This document shows positions 29,891-37,232 of a DNA stretch of 64,000 nucleotides, piece after piece (positions within the stretch are counted from its first letter, which is position 1; the number at the start of each line of letters is the position of its first letter). The position numbers were made by a program, and so were the translations under genes. This DNA comes from Streptosporangium pseudovulgare. GTDB lineage: Bacteria > Actinomycetota > Actinomycetes > Streptosporangiales > Streptosporangiaceae. The notes below the pieces were generated by a model, which saw nothing but the letters and a program-made list of their open reading frames with translations, ran no database searches and was not told the DNA's origin. Where the stretch lies: assembly GCF_014648055.1 (NCBI RefSeq), contig NZ_BMQJ01000002.1, forward strand, positions 62,001-126,000, in the 5' to 3' direction.

Positions 29891-30022
29891 ATGGTTCTTC
29901 TCGACCTTCAGGCTCTTGAGGCTCCCGGCGGCGGCCACGGCGGTGGCGGCGGCAGCTCGCTGACCGTCCTGGGCTGCGAGTCCTACACGCCGAGCAACCT
30001 GAGCCTGCTGCTCTGCCACTAG
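29891..30022 (+). CDS. Class III lanthipeptide precursor LanA3 (RamS-like)
   Basis: Third 43-aa precursor, 32 nt after LanA2, with an AGGTAAGGA ribosome site. The leader is identical to LanA2; the core has Ser23, Tyr32 and the LLL ring of LanA1. The three genes are spaced 166 and 164 bp start to start and have clearly arisen by tandem duplication; the cores vary mostly at position 32 (His, Gln, Tyr), between the rings. Confidence 0.93.
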   Translation: MVLLDLQALEAPGGGHGGGGGSSLTVLGCESYTPSNLSLLLCH

Positions 30023-30140
30023 TGACACCCCGTGCCCGGGGCGGCCGATGACGGCGGCCGTCCCGGGCACGGCCCGTTCCGGGGACTTTTCCGAGCCCCG
30101 CCGAGCGGGCCCCAGGATCTTTCGAGCGAAGGAGGGACCG

Positions 30141-31970
30141 GTGCGGACGGCGGACCGGCTGCTCGCCCAGACCGTACGGCGCGGCGGCCCCTGGCTGGGT
30201 GTCCTCGCCGTCTCCTCCGTCGCCGGGGCGCTGGCCGAGCTGGCGCTCCCCTACGCGCTGGGCCGGGCCGTCGACGCCCTGGTCGCGGCCGGCCCGGCGG
30301 GCGGGGCCTGGACCTGGGCGGGCGTCTGCGCGGCGCTCGTGGCCGGGGCGGTCGCCTGCGACGCCCTGGGCGTCTGGGGTGCCGGGGCGAGCGGCGCCCA
30401 GGCCACGGCGTGGCTCCGCCTGCGGGCCCTGCGGCACGTCCTCGGAGCCGGGCCCGCGCTGACCCGCCGTCTCCCCGAAGGGGACCTCGTCACCCGGATG
30501 GGGGTGAACGCCGAGGAGGCCGGACGGGCGCCGGAGGCGCTCGTCACCGCGGCGGCGCTGGTGATCCCCTCGGCGGGCGGCATCGTGGCGCTCACTCTCA
30601 TCGACGTCCGGCTGGCCCTGACCCTGGTCTGCGGCCTCGTCCTGATCACCTTCGTGCTGCGGGCGTTCCTGCGGGCCGGCACCTCGATCGCCGGCGGCTA
30701 CCAGGAGGCCCAGGGCGACATCGCCGCCCGCCTGGTCGACGCCCTCGCCGGGGCCCGGACGATCGCCGCCGCGGGCACCGAGGCGGTGGAGAAGGCCCGG
30801 GTGCTGGCCGCGCTGCCCCGGCTGCGCGGGCACGCCATGGACATGTGGCGGGCCAACGCGAGCGCCGGCGTGCGGGCGGGCGCCGTGGTGCCGCTGCTGG
30901 AGGTGGCCGTGCTGGCGGTGGGCGGGCTGCGGCTGGCGGACGGCGGGCTGACCGCGGGCGAGCTGTACTCCGCCGCCCGCTACGTCGTGCTCGGCGCCGG
31001 CATCGGCTCGGCGCTCGGCCAGGTCGCCCGGCTGGCCCGGGCGCGCGCCGCGGCCGGCCGGATCACCGAGCTGACCGCCGGGACCCCGCGGGCCTACGGC
31101 GAGAGCCCGCTGCCGGCCGGTCCCGGAACGCTGGAGCTGCGCGGTGTGCGCGCCGAGGGGCTCGGCGAGATCGACCTGGTCGTCCCGGGCGGCTGCTCGG
31201 TGGCGGTGGTCGGGCGCTCCGGCAGCGGCAAGTCGGTCCTGGCCGCGCTCGCCGGGCGGCTGGCCGACCCCGCCGCCGGGACGGTCCTGCTGGACGGGGT
31301 GCCGCTGCCCCGGCTGTCGCCCGGGGCGCTGCGCCGGGCGGCGGGCTACGCCTTCGAACGCCCGGTGCTGGTCGGCGACACCGTCGAGGACGCCGTCGGC
31401 CTGGGCCTGGACGAGCCGGACCCGCGGGCCGTGCGCCGGGCCGCCCGGGAGGCGTGCGCCGACGCGTTCGTCCGGCGGCTCCCCCTGGGGTACGGCACGC
31501 GCCTGGACGACGCCCCGATGTCGGGCGGGGAGCGGCAGCGCCTGGGGCTGGCGCGGGCGTTCGCGCACGGGCGGCGGCTGCTCGTCCTGGACGACGCCAC
31601 CTCCAGCCTCGACACCGTCACCGAGCGGCAGGTCGCCGCGGCGCTGGCCGGGCGGCTGGGCGGCCGTACCCGGCTGGTCGTGACGCACCGCGCCGCGACC
31701 GCGGCGGCGGCGGACCGGGTGATCTGGCTGGACGGCGGGCGGGTGCGCGGCTACGGCACGCACCGGACTCTGTGGGAGGACCCGGCGTACCGCGCGGTCT
31801 TCCAGGCGGACGACCCGCCTCCCGGGCCTCCCGGACCCCCCGGGCCTCCCGGATCCGCCTCCGGCCCGCCCGGCCCGCCCGGCCCGCCCGGTCCCGTCGT
31901 GGCCGCCCCGTCGCCGGCCGCGTCGCCGGCCGTGTCACCGCGGGCGCCGTCCGCGCAGGGGACGCCGTGA
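30141..31970 (+). CDS. ABC transporter half-unit, RamA-like lanthipeptide exporter
   Basis: Fused membrane-ATPase half transporter of 609 aa. Residues 15-310 hold about six membrane helices; the nucleotide-binding domain (about 325-560) has Walker A GRSGSGKSV, a full signature MSGGERQRLGLARA and Walker B LLVLDDATSSLD. The catalytic Glu after Walker B is Asp here, which predicts a weak ATPase site. The last 50 residues are a collagen-like Gly-Pro-Pro run plus an Ala/Pro/Ser tail. GTG 30141 follows GAAGGAGG. Its TGA overlaps the GTG of the next half transporter, so the two surely act as a heterodimer. Confidence 0.93.
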   Translation: MRTADRLLAQTVRRGGPWLGVLAVSSVAGALAELALPYALGRAVDALVAAGPAGGAWTWAGVCAALVAGAVACDALGVWGAGASGAQATAWLRLRALRHVLGAGPALTRRLPEGDLVTRMGVNAEEAGRAPEALVTAAALVIPSAGGIVALTLIDVRLALTLVCGLVLITFVLRAFLRAGTSIAGGYQEAQGDIAARLVDALAGARTIAAAGTEAVEKARVLAALPRLRGHAMDMWRANASAGVRAGAVVPLLEVAVLAVGGLRLADGGLTAGELYSAARYVVLGAGIGSALGQVARLARARAAAGRITELTAGTPRAYGESPLPAGPGTLELRGVRAEGLGEIDLVVPGGCSVAVVGRSGSGKSVLAALAGRLADPAAGTVLLDGVPLPRLSPGALRRAAGYAFERPVLVGDTVEDAVGLGLDEPDPRAVRRAAREACADAFVRRLPLGYGTRLDDAPMSGGERQRLGLARAFAHGRRLLVLDDATSSLDTVTERQVAAALAGRLGGRTRLVVTHRAATAAAADRVIWLDGGRVRGYGTHRTLWEDPAYRAVFQADDPPPGPPGPPGPPGSASGPPGPPGPPGPVVAAPSPAASPAVSPRAPSAQGTP

Positions 31971-33841
31971 ACCGCCCGGTCCGCCGGGCGCTCCGCCGCG
32001 ACCCTCGCCTGCTGGTCAGGCTCGCCGCGTGGTCGGTGGCGGAGACCGCGCCCGCCCTCGTCGTGGGCCTGGCCGTGGCGCGGGCGATCGACGACGGTTT
32101 CGCCGCGGGCCGGCCCGGCACCGGTTTCGCCTGGCTGGCGGTCCTCGCCGCCGCCTGGCTGGTGGGCGCGGCGGGCGCGCGGCAGGTCGTGCTGGCCGTC
32201 GCCGCGATCGTGGAGCCGTTCCGGGAGGACCTGCTCGGCCACGTCGTGGAGAGCGCGCTGGACCGCGCGTCCGCCGCCGGGCACGGGCCGGGCGCCGCGG
32301 CCGTGGCCCGGTCCAACCTCCAGGTGGAGCTGGCCCGTGACGCCTTCGCCTCGGTCATCACGGTGGTCAGGTCGTTCGCCTTCACCGTGGTGAGCGTGGT
32401 GCTGGGGCTGGGCGCGCTGGTCCCCGAGGTGCTGGTGCTGGTGCTGCCGCCGTTCGCGGCCGGCGTCGGGCTGTTCCTGCTGTCGCTGCCGGCCATGGCC
32501 CGGCGGCAGCGGGAGTTCCTGCTGGCCGACGAGCGCACCGCCGGGTCGCTGGCCGCCGCGGTGGGCGCTCTGCGGGACATCACCGCCTGCGCGGCGGAGG
32601 ACAGGGTGGCCGCCTCCGTCGGCGCGCGGGTGGCCGGGCAGGCCGCCGCGGGACGGTCGCTGGCCCGGGTGACCGCCCTGCGCACGCTGTCGCTGGCGGT
32701 GGGCGGCCGGCTGCCGGTCCTGCTGATACTGGCTGGCACCCCCTGGCTGCTGTCGCGGGGGGCCGGGGCCGGGGTGGTCCTCGGCGCCCTGGCGTACGTG
32801 ACGCAGTCGCTGGCCCCGGCGCTGGGCAATCTCGTGCAGGGGCTGGGGATCAGCGGCGTGCGGCTGCGGGTGTCGCTGGACCGCATCCTGCGGCCGGACG
32901 TCCCGACCGGCCCCGCCTCCCCCGCTCTCCCGGCCGCCTCCCCCGCTCTCCCGGCCGCCGCCTCCGGGCGCCCGGCCCTCTCCACCGGTCCCCTCGTCTC
33001 CGCCTCCGGGTCCCAGGCCCTCTCCGCCGGCCCGCAACCTCCCTCCCCCGAGCGCCCGGTCCCCTCCCCCGGTCCCGCGGCTCCGCCGTACGGTCCGGCG
33101 GCCGGGCGGGTCGCCGCCCGGAACGTGCACGCCGAGCTGCGCGAGGTCGCCTTCGCGTACGGCCCGCACGCCGAGCCGGTGATCTCCGGCCTGGACCTGT
33201 CGATCCCCGAGGGCGACCACCTCGCCGTGGTGGGACCCAGCGGCATCGGCAAGTCGACGCTGGGCGCGCTGCTGGCCGGGGTGCTGCGGCCCGGCGCGGG
33301 CCGCGTCGAGGTCGGCGGCGTCCCCGCCGACCTGCTCGATCCGGCCTGCCGGGTGCTGATCCCCCAGGAGGCGTACGTCTTCCGGGGCACGCTGTGGGAC
33401 AACCTCACCTACCTGGCGCCGGCGTCGCGCGAGGAGGTGGACGCCGCCGCCCGCGAGGTGGGCCTGACCGCGCTGGCGGAGCGGCTGGGCGGCTACGACG
33501 CCGAGGTGTCCTCCGGTGCGCTGTCCCCGGCCGAGCGGCAGCTCGTCGCCCTGACCCGCGCCCATCTGTCCCCGGCCTGCCTGGTGATCCTCGACGAGGC
33601 GACGTGCCACCTGGACCCGGCGGCCGAGGCCCGCGCGGAGGAGGCGTTCGCCCGCCGCGGCGGCACCCTCGTCGTCATCGCGCACCGGCTGACGTCGGCG
33701 ACGCGGGCGCGGCGGATCCTCGTCATGGACGGCACCAGCGTCCGGCTCGGCGGGCACGCGGAGCTGCTCGCCGCCTCCCCCCTCTACGCCGACCTGGTCG
33801 GCCACTGGAACCCCGCGACCCCACAGGAGCCGGTGCTGTGA
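31967..33841 (+). CDS. ABC transporter half-unit, RamB-like lanthipeptide exporter
   Basis: Partner half transporter of 624 aa, coupled by GTGA overlap. Membrane helices occupy residues 15-300. An unusual linker of about 75 Ala/Pro/Ser residues precedes the ATPase domain, which has Walker A GPSGIGKST, a degenerate signature (ALSPAERQL instead of LSGGQ) and a standard Walker B with Glu (LVILDEATCHLD). Together with the Asp in the partner, one composite ATP site is degenerate and the other (this Walker A/B with the partner's SGGE) is intact, as in known heterodimeric exporters. Its TGA overlaps the GTG of the peptidase gene. Confidence 0.93.
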   Translation: MNRPVRRALRRDPRLLVRLAAWSVAETAPALVVGLAVARAIDDGFAAGRPGTGFAWLAVLAAAWLVGAAGARQVVLAVAAIVEPFREDLLGHVVESALDRASAAGHGPGAAAVARSNLQVELARDAFASVITVVRSFAFTVVSVVLGLGALVPEVLVLVLPPFAAGVGLFLLSLPAMARRQREFLLADERTAGSLAAAVGALRDITACAAEDRVAASVGARVAGQAAAGRSLARVTALRTLSLAVGGRLPVLLILAGTPWLLSRGAGAGVVLGALAYVTQSLAPALGNLVQGLGISGVRLRVSLDRILRPDVPTGPASPALPAASPALPAAASGRPALSTGPLVSASGSQALSAGPQPPSPERPVPSPGPAAPPYGPAAGRVAARNVHAELREVAFAYGPHAEPVISGLDLSIPEGDHLAVVGPSGIGKSTLGALLAGVLRPGAGRVEVGGVPADLLDPACRVLIPQEAYVFRGTLWDNLTYLAPASREEVDAAAREVGLTALAERLGGYDAEVSSGALSPAERQLVALTRAHLSPACLVILDEATCHLDPAAEARAEEAFARRGGTLVVIAHRLTSATRARRILVMDGTSVRLGGHAELLAASPLYADLVGHWNPATPQEPVL

Positions 33842-35970
33842 TCCATCCCCCCGCCGAGCGGCAGCCGATCGTCGACCACCTGCACGGGCACGCGGTGGCC
33901 GACCCCTACCGGTGGCTGGAGGACGCCGGTGATCCCCGGACGCGGGAGTGGCTGGCCGCGCAGGAGAGGCTGTGGCGCGGCCACGCGGACACGCTCGCCG
34001 GTCGCGCGGCGTGGCACGGGCGGGTGGCCCGGCTCATGTCCGCGGGGATGGCGGGGCCGCCGCTGTGGCGGGGCGGTCGCCGGTTCTTCCTGCGCCGCGA
34101 GGCGGGCCAGGAGCACGCCGTGCTGTACACCGCCGGACCGGACGGGGCCGAGCGGGCGCTGGTCGACCCGGCGGGGCTCGACCCGTCGGGGCTGACCACC
34201 CTCGACTCCTGGCAGCCCGACCTGGACGGCCGGCTGCTGGCCTACCAGGTCTCCAGGAACGGCGATGAGCGTTCGGAGCTGCGGGTCCTCGACGTCGCCA
34301 CCGGGCGGCAGGTGGACGGTCCGATCGACCGCTGCCGCTACGCGCCCGTGGTCTGGCTGCCCGGCGGGAAGGCGTTCTTCTACGTGCGCGCGCGGCGGGT
34401 GTGCCTGCACCGGCTGGGCGTCCCCGCCGGCGACGAAGCGGTGATCTGCGGCGACGAGCGGTCCTACGGCCTGGGGACGAGCGCCGACGGCCGCTGGCTG
34501 ACGGTCTCGGCGGCCTCCGGCGGCGGCAACGACCTGTGGCTGGCCGACCTGTCGTCCGGGCCGCCGGAACGCCCCGGGCTGCGGGTGGTCCAGGAGGGGA
34601 CGGCCGCGGCGACGGTGCCCGCGGTGGGCCCGGACGGGCGGCTGTACCTGCTGACCACCCTGGACGCCCCCCGGGGACGGCTGTGCGTCGCCGATCCGGC
34701 GCGGCCCGGCGTGGCGGACTGGCGGGAGCTGGTCGGCCCCGACCCGGAGGCGGTGACCGGCGACTTCGCGTTCGCCGGGGAGCCCGGCGCGCCGGTGCTG
34801 CTCGTCGGCCGTACCCGGCACGCGATCAGTGAGATCGCCGTGCACGACCCGGCCACGGGTGGAAGGCTGGGCGAGGTGCCGCTGCCCGGCCTCGGCGCGG
34901 CCGGGCGGATGTTCACCCGCCCCGAGGGCGGCCCCGAGGTGTGGTTCACCTACACCGACGGCGTCACTCCGACGAGCGTGCACCGCTACGACACCCGCAC
35001 CGGGCGGACCACGCCGTGGGCCGCCGCGCCCGGCGCCGTCGAGGTGCCCGGGATCGTCTCCCGCCGGCTCGTCTGCGCCTCCCGGGACGGCACGCCCGTG
35101 CGGATGGTGGTGCTCGCCCGGCCCGGCTCCGGCCCGCGGCCCGCGGTCCTGTACGGCTACGGCGGGTTCGGCCGGCCGATGACGCCTTCGTACTCGGCCT
35201 ACATCCTGCCCTGGGTCGAGGCCGGGGGCGTGTTCGTCCTGGCCCAGCTGCGCGGCGGCGGCGAGGAGGGCGCGGGCTGGCACCGCGACGGGGCGCTCGA
35301 CCGCAAGCAGAACGCCGTCGACGACCTGGTGGCGGTGGCCGGGCACCTCGTCGCCGAGGGCTGGACCGCCCCCGACCGGCTGGGCCTGTGCGGCGAGTCC
35401 AACGGCGGGCTGGTGGCCGCGGCGGCCCTGACGCAGCGCCCCGACCTGTTCGCCGCCGCGGTCTGCTCGGCCCCGCTGACGGACATGGTCCGCTACGAGC
35501 GGTCCGGCCTGGGCCCGGCCTGGCGGGCGGAGTACGGCTCGGCCGACGACCCCGAGCAGCTCGGATGGCTGCTGGGCTACTCCCCCTACCACCGGGTGCG
35601 TGAGGGCGTGGACTACCCCGCGACGCTGCTGGCCGCCTTCGGCGGCGACTCCCGTGTGGACCCCATGCACGCGCGCAAGCTGTGCGCGGCGCTGCAGTGG
35701 GCGACCTCGGGGACACGACCGGTCCTGCTGCGCCACGAGGAGGGCGTCGGGCACGCGGCGCGGTCGGCGAGCCGGTCGGTGGGGCTGGCGGGCGACCTGC
35801 TGGCCTTCCTCGCCGAGCACACCGGCCTGCGGCTCACCCAGGATCCCGGCCCGGGGTCCGGGGCGGGCGTCGCGCCGGAGCCGTCCCCCGAGGCCTCGGG
35901 GCCGTCGCCGTACGCGCCGCCGGTCGCGGACGGGACCGGCCGGGCGCCCGGGGCCGGTCAGGCGCCCTGA
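33838..35970 (+). CDS. Prolyl oligopeptidase (S9A), candidate lanthipeptide leader protease
   Basis: Serine peptidase of 710 aa, normal length for S9A. An N-terminal beta-propeller (residues 70-400) gates a C-terminal alpha/beta-hydrolase with YGYGGFGRPMTPSYS, the nucleophile Ser521 in GLCGESNGGLVAA, Asp604 in FGGDSRVDPMHARK and His639 in EEGVGHAAR. The start codon overlaps the transporter stop, so it is translated with the lanthipeptide operon. Prolyl oligopeptidase FlaP is the known leader peptidase of the class III lanthipeptide flavipeptin, and all three precursors here carry Pro12 after the recognition box, a suitable cleavage point. No signal peptide, so cleavage would be intracellular. 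Confidence 0.93.
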   Translation: MIHPPAERQPIVDHLHGHAVADPYRWLEDAGDPRTREWLAAQERLWRGHADTLAGRAAWHGRVARLMSAGMAGPPLWRGGRRFFLRREAGQEHAVLYTAGPDGAERALVDPAGLDPSGLTTLDSWQPDLDGRLLAYQVSRNGDERSELRVLDVATGRQVDGPIDRCRYAPVVWLPGGKAFFYVRARRVCLHRLGVPAGDEAVICGDERSYGLGTSADGRWLTVSAASGGGNDLWLADLSSGPPERPGLRVVQEGTAAATVPAVGPDGRLYLLTTLDAPRGRLCVADPARPGVADWRELVGPDPEAVTGDFAFAGEPGAPVLLVGRTRHAISEIAVHDPATGGRLGEVPLPGLGAAGRMFTRPEGGPEVWFTYTDGVTPTSVHRYDTRTGRTTPWAAAPGAVEVPGIVSRRLVCASRDGTPVRMVVLARPGSGPRPAVLYGYGGFGRPMTPSYSAYILPWVEAGGVFVLAQLRGGGEEGAGWHRDGALDRKQNAVDDLVAVAGHLVAEGWTAPDRLGLCGESNGGLVAAAALTQRPDLFAAAVCSAPLTDMVRYERSGLGPAWRAEYGSADDPEQLGWLLGYSPYHRVREGVDYPATLLAAFGGDSRVDPMHARKLCAALQWATSGTRPVLLRHEEGVGHAARSASRSVGLAGDLLAFLAEHTGLRLTQDPGPGSGAGVAPEPSPEASGPSPYAPPVADGTGRAPGAGQAP

Positions 35971-35974
35971 CCGG
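35954..35974. terminator. Hairpin formed by two overlapping convergent stop codons
   Basis: CCGGTCAGG-CGC-CCTGACCGG, a perfect 9-bp stem with 3-nt loop, contains the TGA of the peptidase gene (plus strand) in one arm and the TGA of the response regulator gene (minus strand) in the other. The genes overlap tail to tail by 13 bp. It should act as a compact bidirectional terminator. Confidence 0.75.
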
Positions 35975-36641
35975 GGAGCGTGCCCGGCAGCCCCGGCGTG
36001 ACCAGGCCGCACTGGTAGGCCAGGACGACGAGCTGGGCGCGGTCGCGGGCCCCCAGCTTGGTCATCGCCCGGCTGACGTGGGTCTTGGCGGTGGCCGGGC
36101 TGATCACCATGTGCGCGGCGATCTCGTCGTTGGACAGGCCGTGCGCCACCAGCGCCATCACCTCGCGTTCCCGGTTGGTCAGGACGTCCAGCCCGGTGGC
36201 GGAGGCCAGCGGGCGGCGGGCGACGAACTCGCCGATCAGGCGGCGGGTGACGGCCGGGGCGAGCAGCGCGTCGCCCCGCGCCGCGACGCGGACGCCGTGC
36301 AGCAGGTCGGCCGGCTCGGTGTCCTTGACCAGGAACCCGGTGGCGCCGGCGCGCAGCGCGTCGAAGACGTACTCGTCGAGGCCGTAGTTGGTGAGGATCA
36401 CCACGTGCACCCCGGCCAGGGCGGGGTCGGCTGCGATCCGCCGGGTCGTCTCGATGCCGTCCATCACCGGCATCTGCACGTCGACGAGCGCGACGTCGGG
36501 CAGGTGCTCGCGGACCAGGGCGAGGCCCCTCGCCCCGTCCCCCGCCTCGCCGACCACCTGGAGGTCGTCCTCGGCCTCCAGCAGGGCGCGGAACCCCGCG
36601 CGGATGAGCGGCTGGTCGTCGACCAGGAGCACCCGGATCAC
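35958..36641 (-). CDS. NarL/FixJ-family response regulator (RamR-like position)
   Basis: DNA-binding response regulator of 227 aa. Receiver domain: VLLVDDQPLIRAG, phospho-acceptor Asp54 in VALVDVQMPVMDG, and the Lys in GFLVKDTEPADLL. LuxR-type helix-turn-helix: LTNREREVMALVAHGLSNDEIAAHMVISPATAKTHVSRAMTKLGARDRAQL. GTG 36641 has GGGAGG upstream and overlaps the TGA of a small upstream ORF. No kinase gene is next to it. RamR, the activator of the ram cluster in Streptomyces, is also an orphan NarL-type regulator beside ramCSAB, so it is a natural candidate activator of this operon (inference). Confidence 0.92.
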   Translation of the reverse strand: MIRVLLVDDQPLIRAGFRALLEAEDDLQVVGEAGDGARGLALVREHLPDVALVDVQMPVMDGIETTRRIAADPALAGVHVVILTNYGLDEYVFDALRAGATGFLVKDTEPADLLHGVRVAARGDALLAPAVTRRLIGEFVARRPLASATGLDVLTNREREVMALVAHGLSNDEIAAHMVISPATAKTHVSRAMTKLGARDRAQLVVLAYQCGLVTPGLPGTLPGQGA

Positions 36642-36808
36642 GACGCGCCTCCCGCGGGGGCGGCGTCCCCGCCGATCCGTACGGCCGGCCCGCCGGGACG
36701 GCGGGCGACGCGCGTCCCCGCCTGCCCACCGGGGCGGCGGGTGACGCCCGTCCCCGCCGCGGGAGCCGCCTCCGTCGCCTCCGTCGCCGCCGGGCGCCGC
36801 TCGGACAT
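36638..36808 (-). CDS. Possible 56-aa ORF coupled to the response regulator
   Basis: An Ala/Gly/Arg-rich ORF (ATG 36808, or ATG 36817) ends GGAS with its TGA overlapping the GTG of the response regulator. A TACTGT box 6 nt before ATG 36817 could be a -10 element giving a leaderless transcript. It has no recognisable domain and may be a translational leader or the decayed end of a sensor kinase gene. Real coding is uncertain. Confidence 0.35.
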   Translation of the reverse strand: MSERRPAATEATEAAPAAGTGVTRRPGGQAGTRVARRPGGPAVRIGGDAAPAGGAS

Positions 36809-37170
36809 GATCCTCATACCGGAACAGTAGAGCCCGGCCGGACGTCTTTCGTCCGCTCCCGGTCGCGGTCCCGCCGTACTCCCGGGGTGGTATCCGCGCC
36901 GTGCCCGCGGCGTCCGCGACCGCCTTCACGGCGTGACACGGCAGGGTGACCGAGTCGGTGTCGGACTTCGGCGTGGCCGCCGGGGTCTGCGCGACAGGTT
37001 TCGTCTCAGCCGGAGCGGCGGCGCGCTTGAGGTTCTCGATGCAGGGCCGCCAGGCAGCACGGCAGGTGGACCCTCCGGTGCCGGAGGGCTCGACCGGTGA
37101 CAACGGTTCTCCGCACTCGATGGCGAAGCCGGCCCCGGCAAAGATCGCTCGCCGATTTTGACGAGTGGGC
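36809..37170. other. Gene-poor stretch, lower GC towards its right end
   Basis: This 362-bp stretch separates the response regulator unit from the monooxygenase gene. Codon bias is poor in all frames; a minus-strand open frame (about 36880-37103) includes TLPCHAVKAVADAAGT and CRAAWRPCIENLKRA, possibly the remnant of a lost gene. No confident feature is seen. Confidence 0.4.
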
Positions 37171-37195
37171 GCGCGCCCATTAATAATGGGCGCGC
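37171..37195. promoter_or_regulatory. Palindromic operator upstream of the FAD monooxygenase
   Basis: GCGCGCCCATT-AAT-AATGGGCGCGC: perfect 11-bp arms with a 3-nt spacer, 38 bp before the monooxygenase start. A 14-bp half-site-like sequence with 12 matches recurs in front of the downstream tetR gene (38947-38960). Most likely the TetR operator. Confidence 0.75.
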
Positions 37196-37232
37196 GGTCA
37201 CTCTATCGCCGCCATGAAGGGAGGACGTGTTC

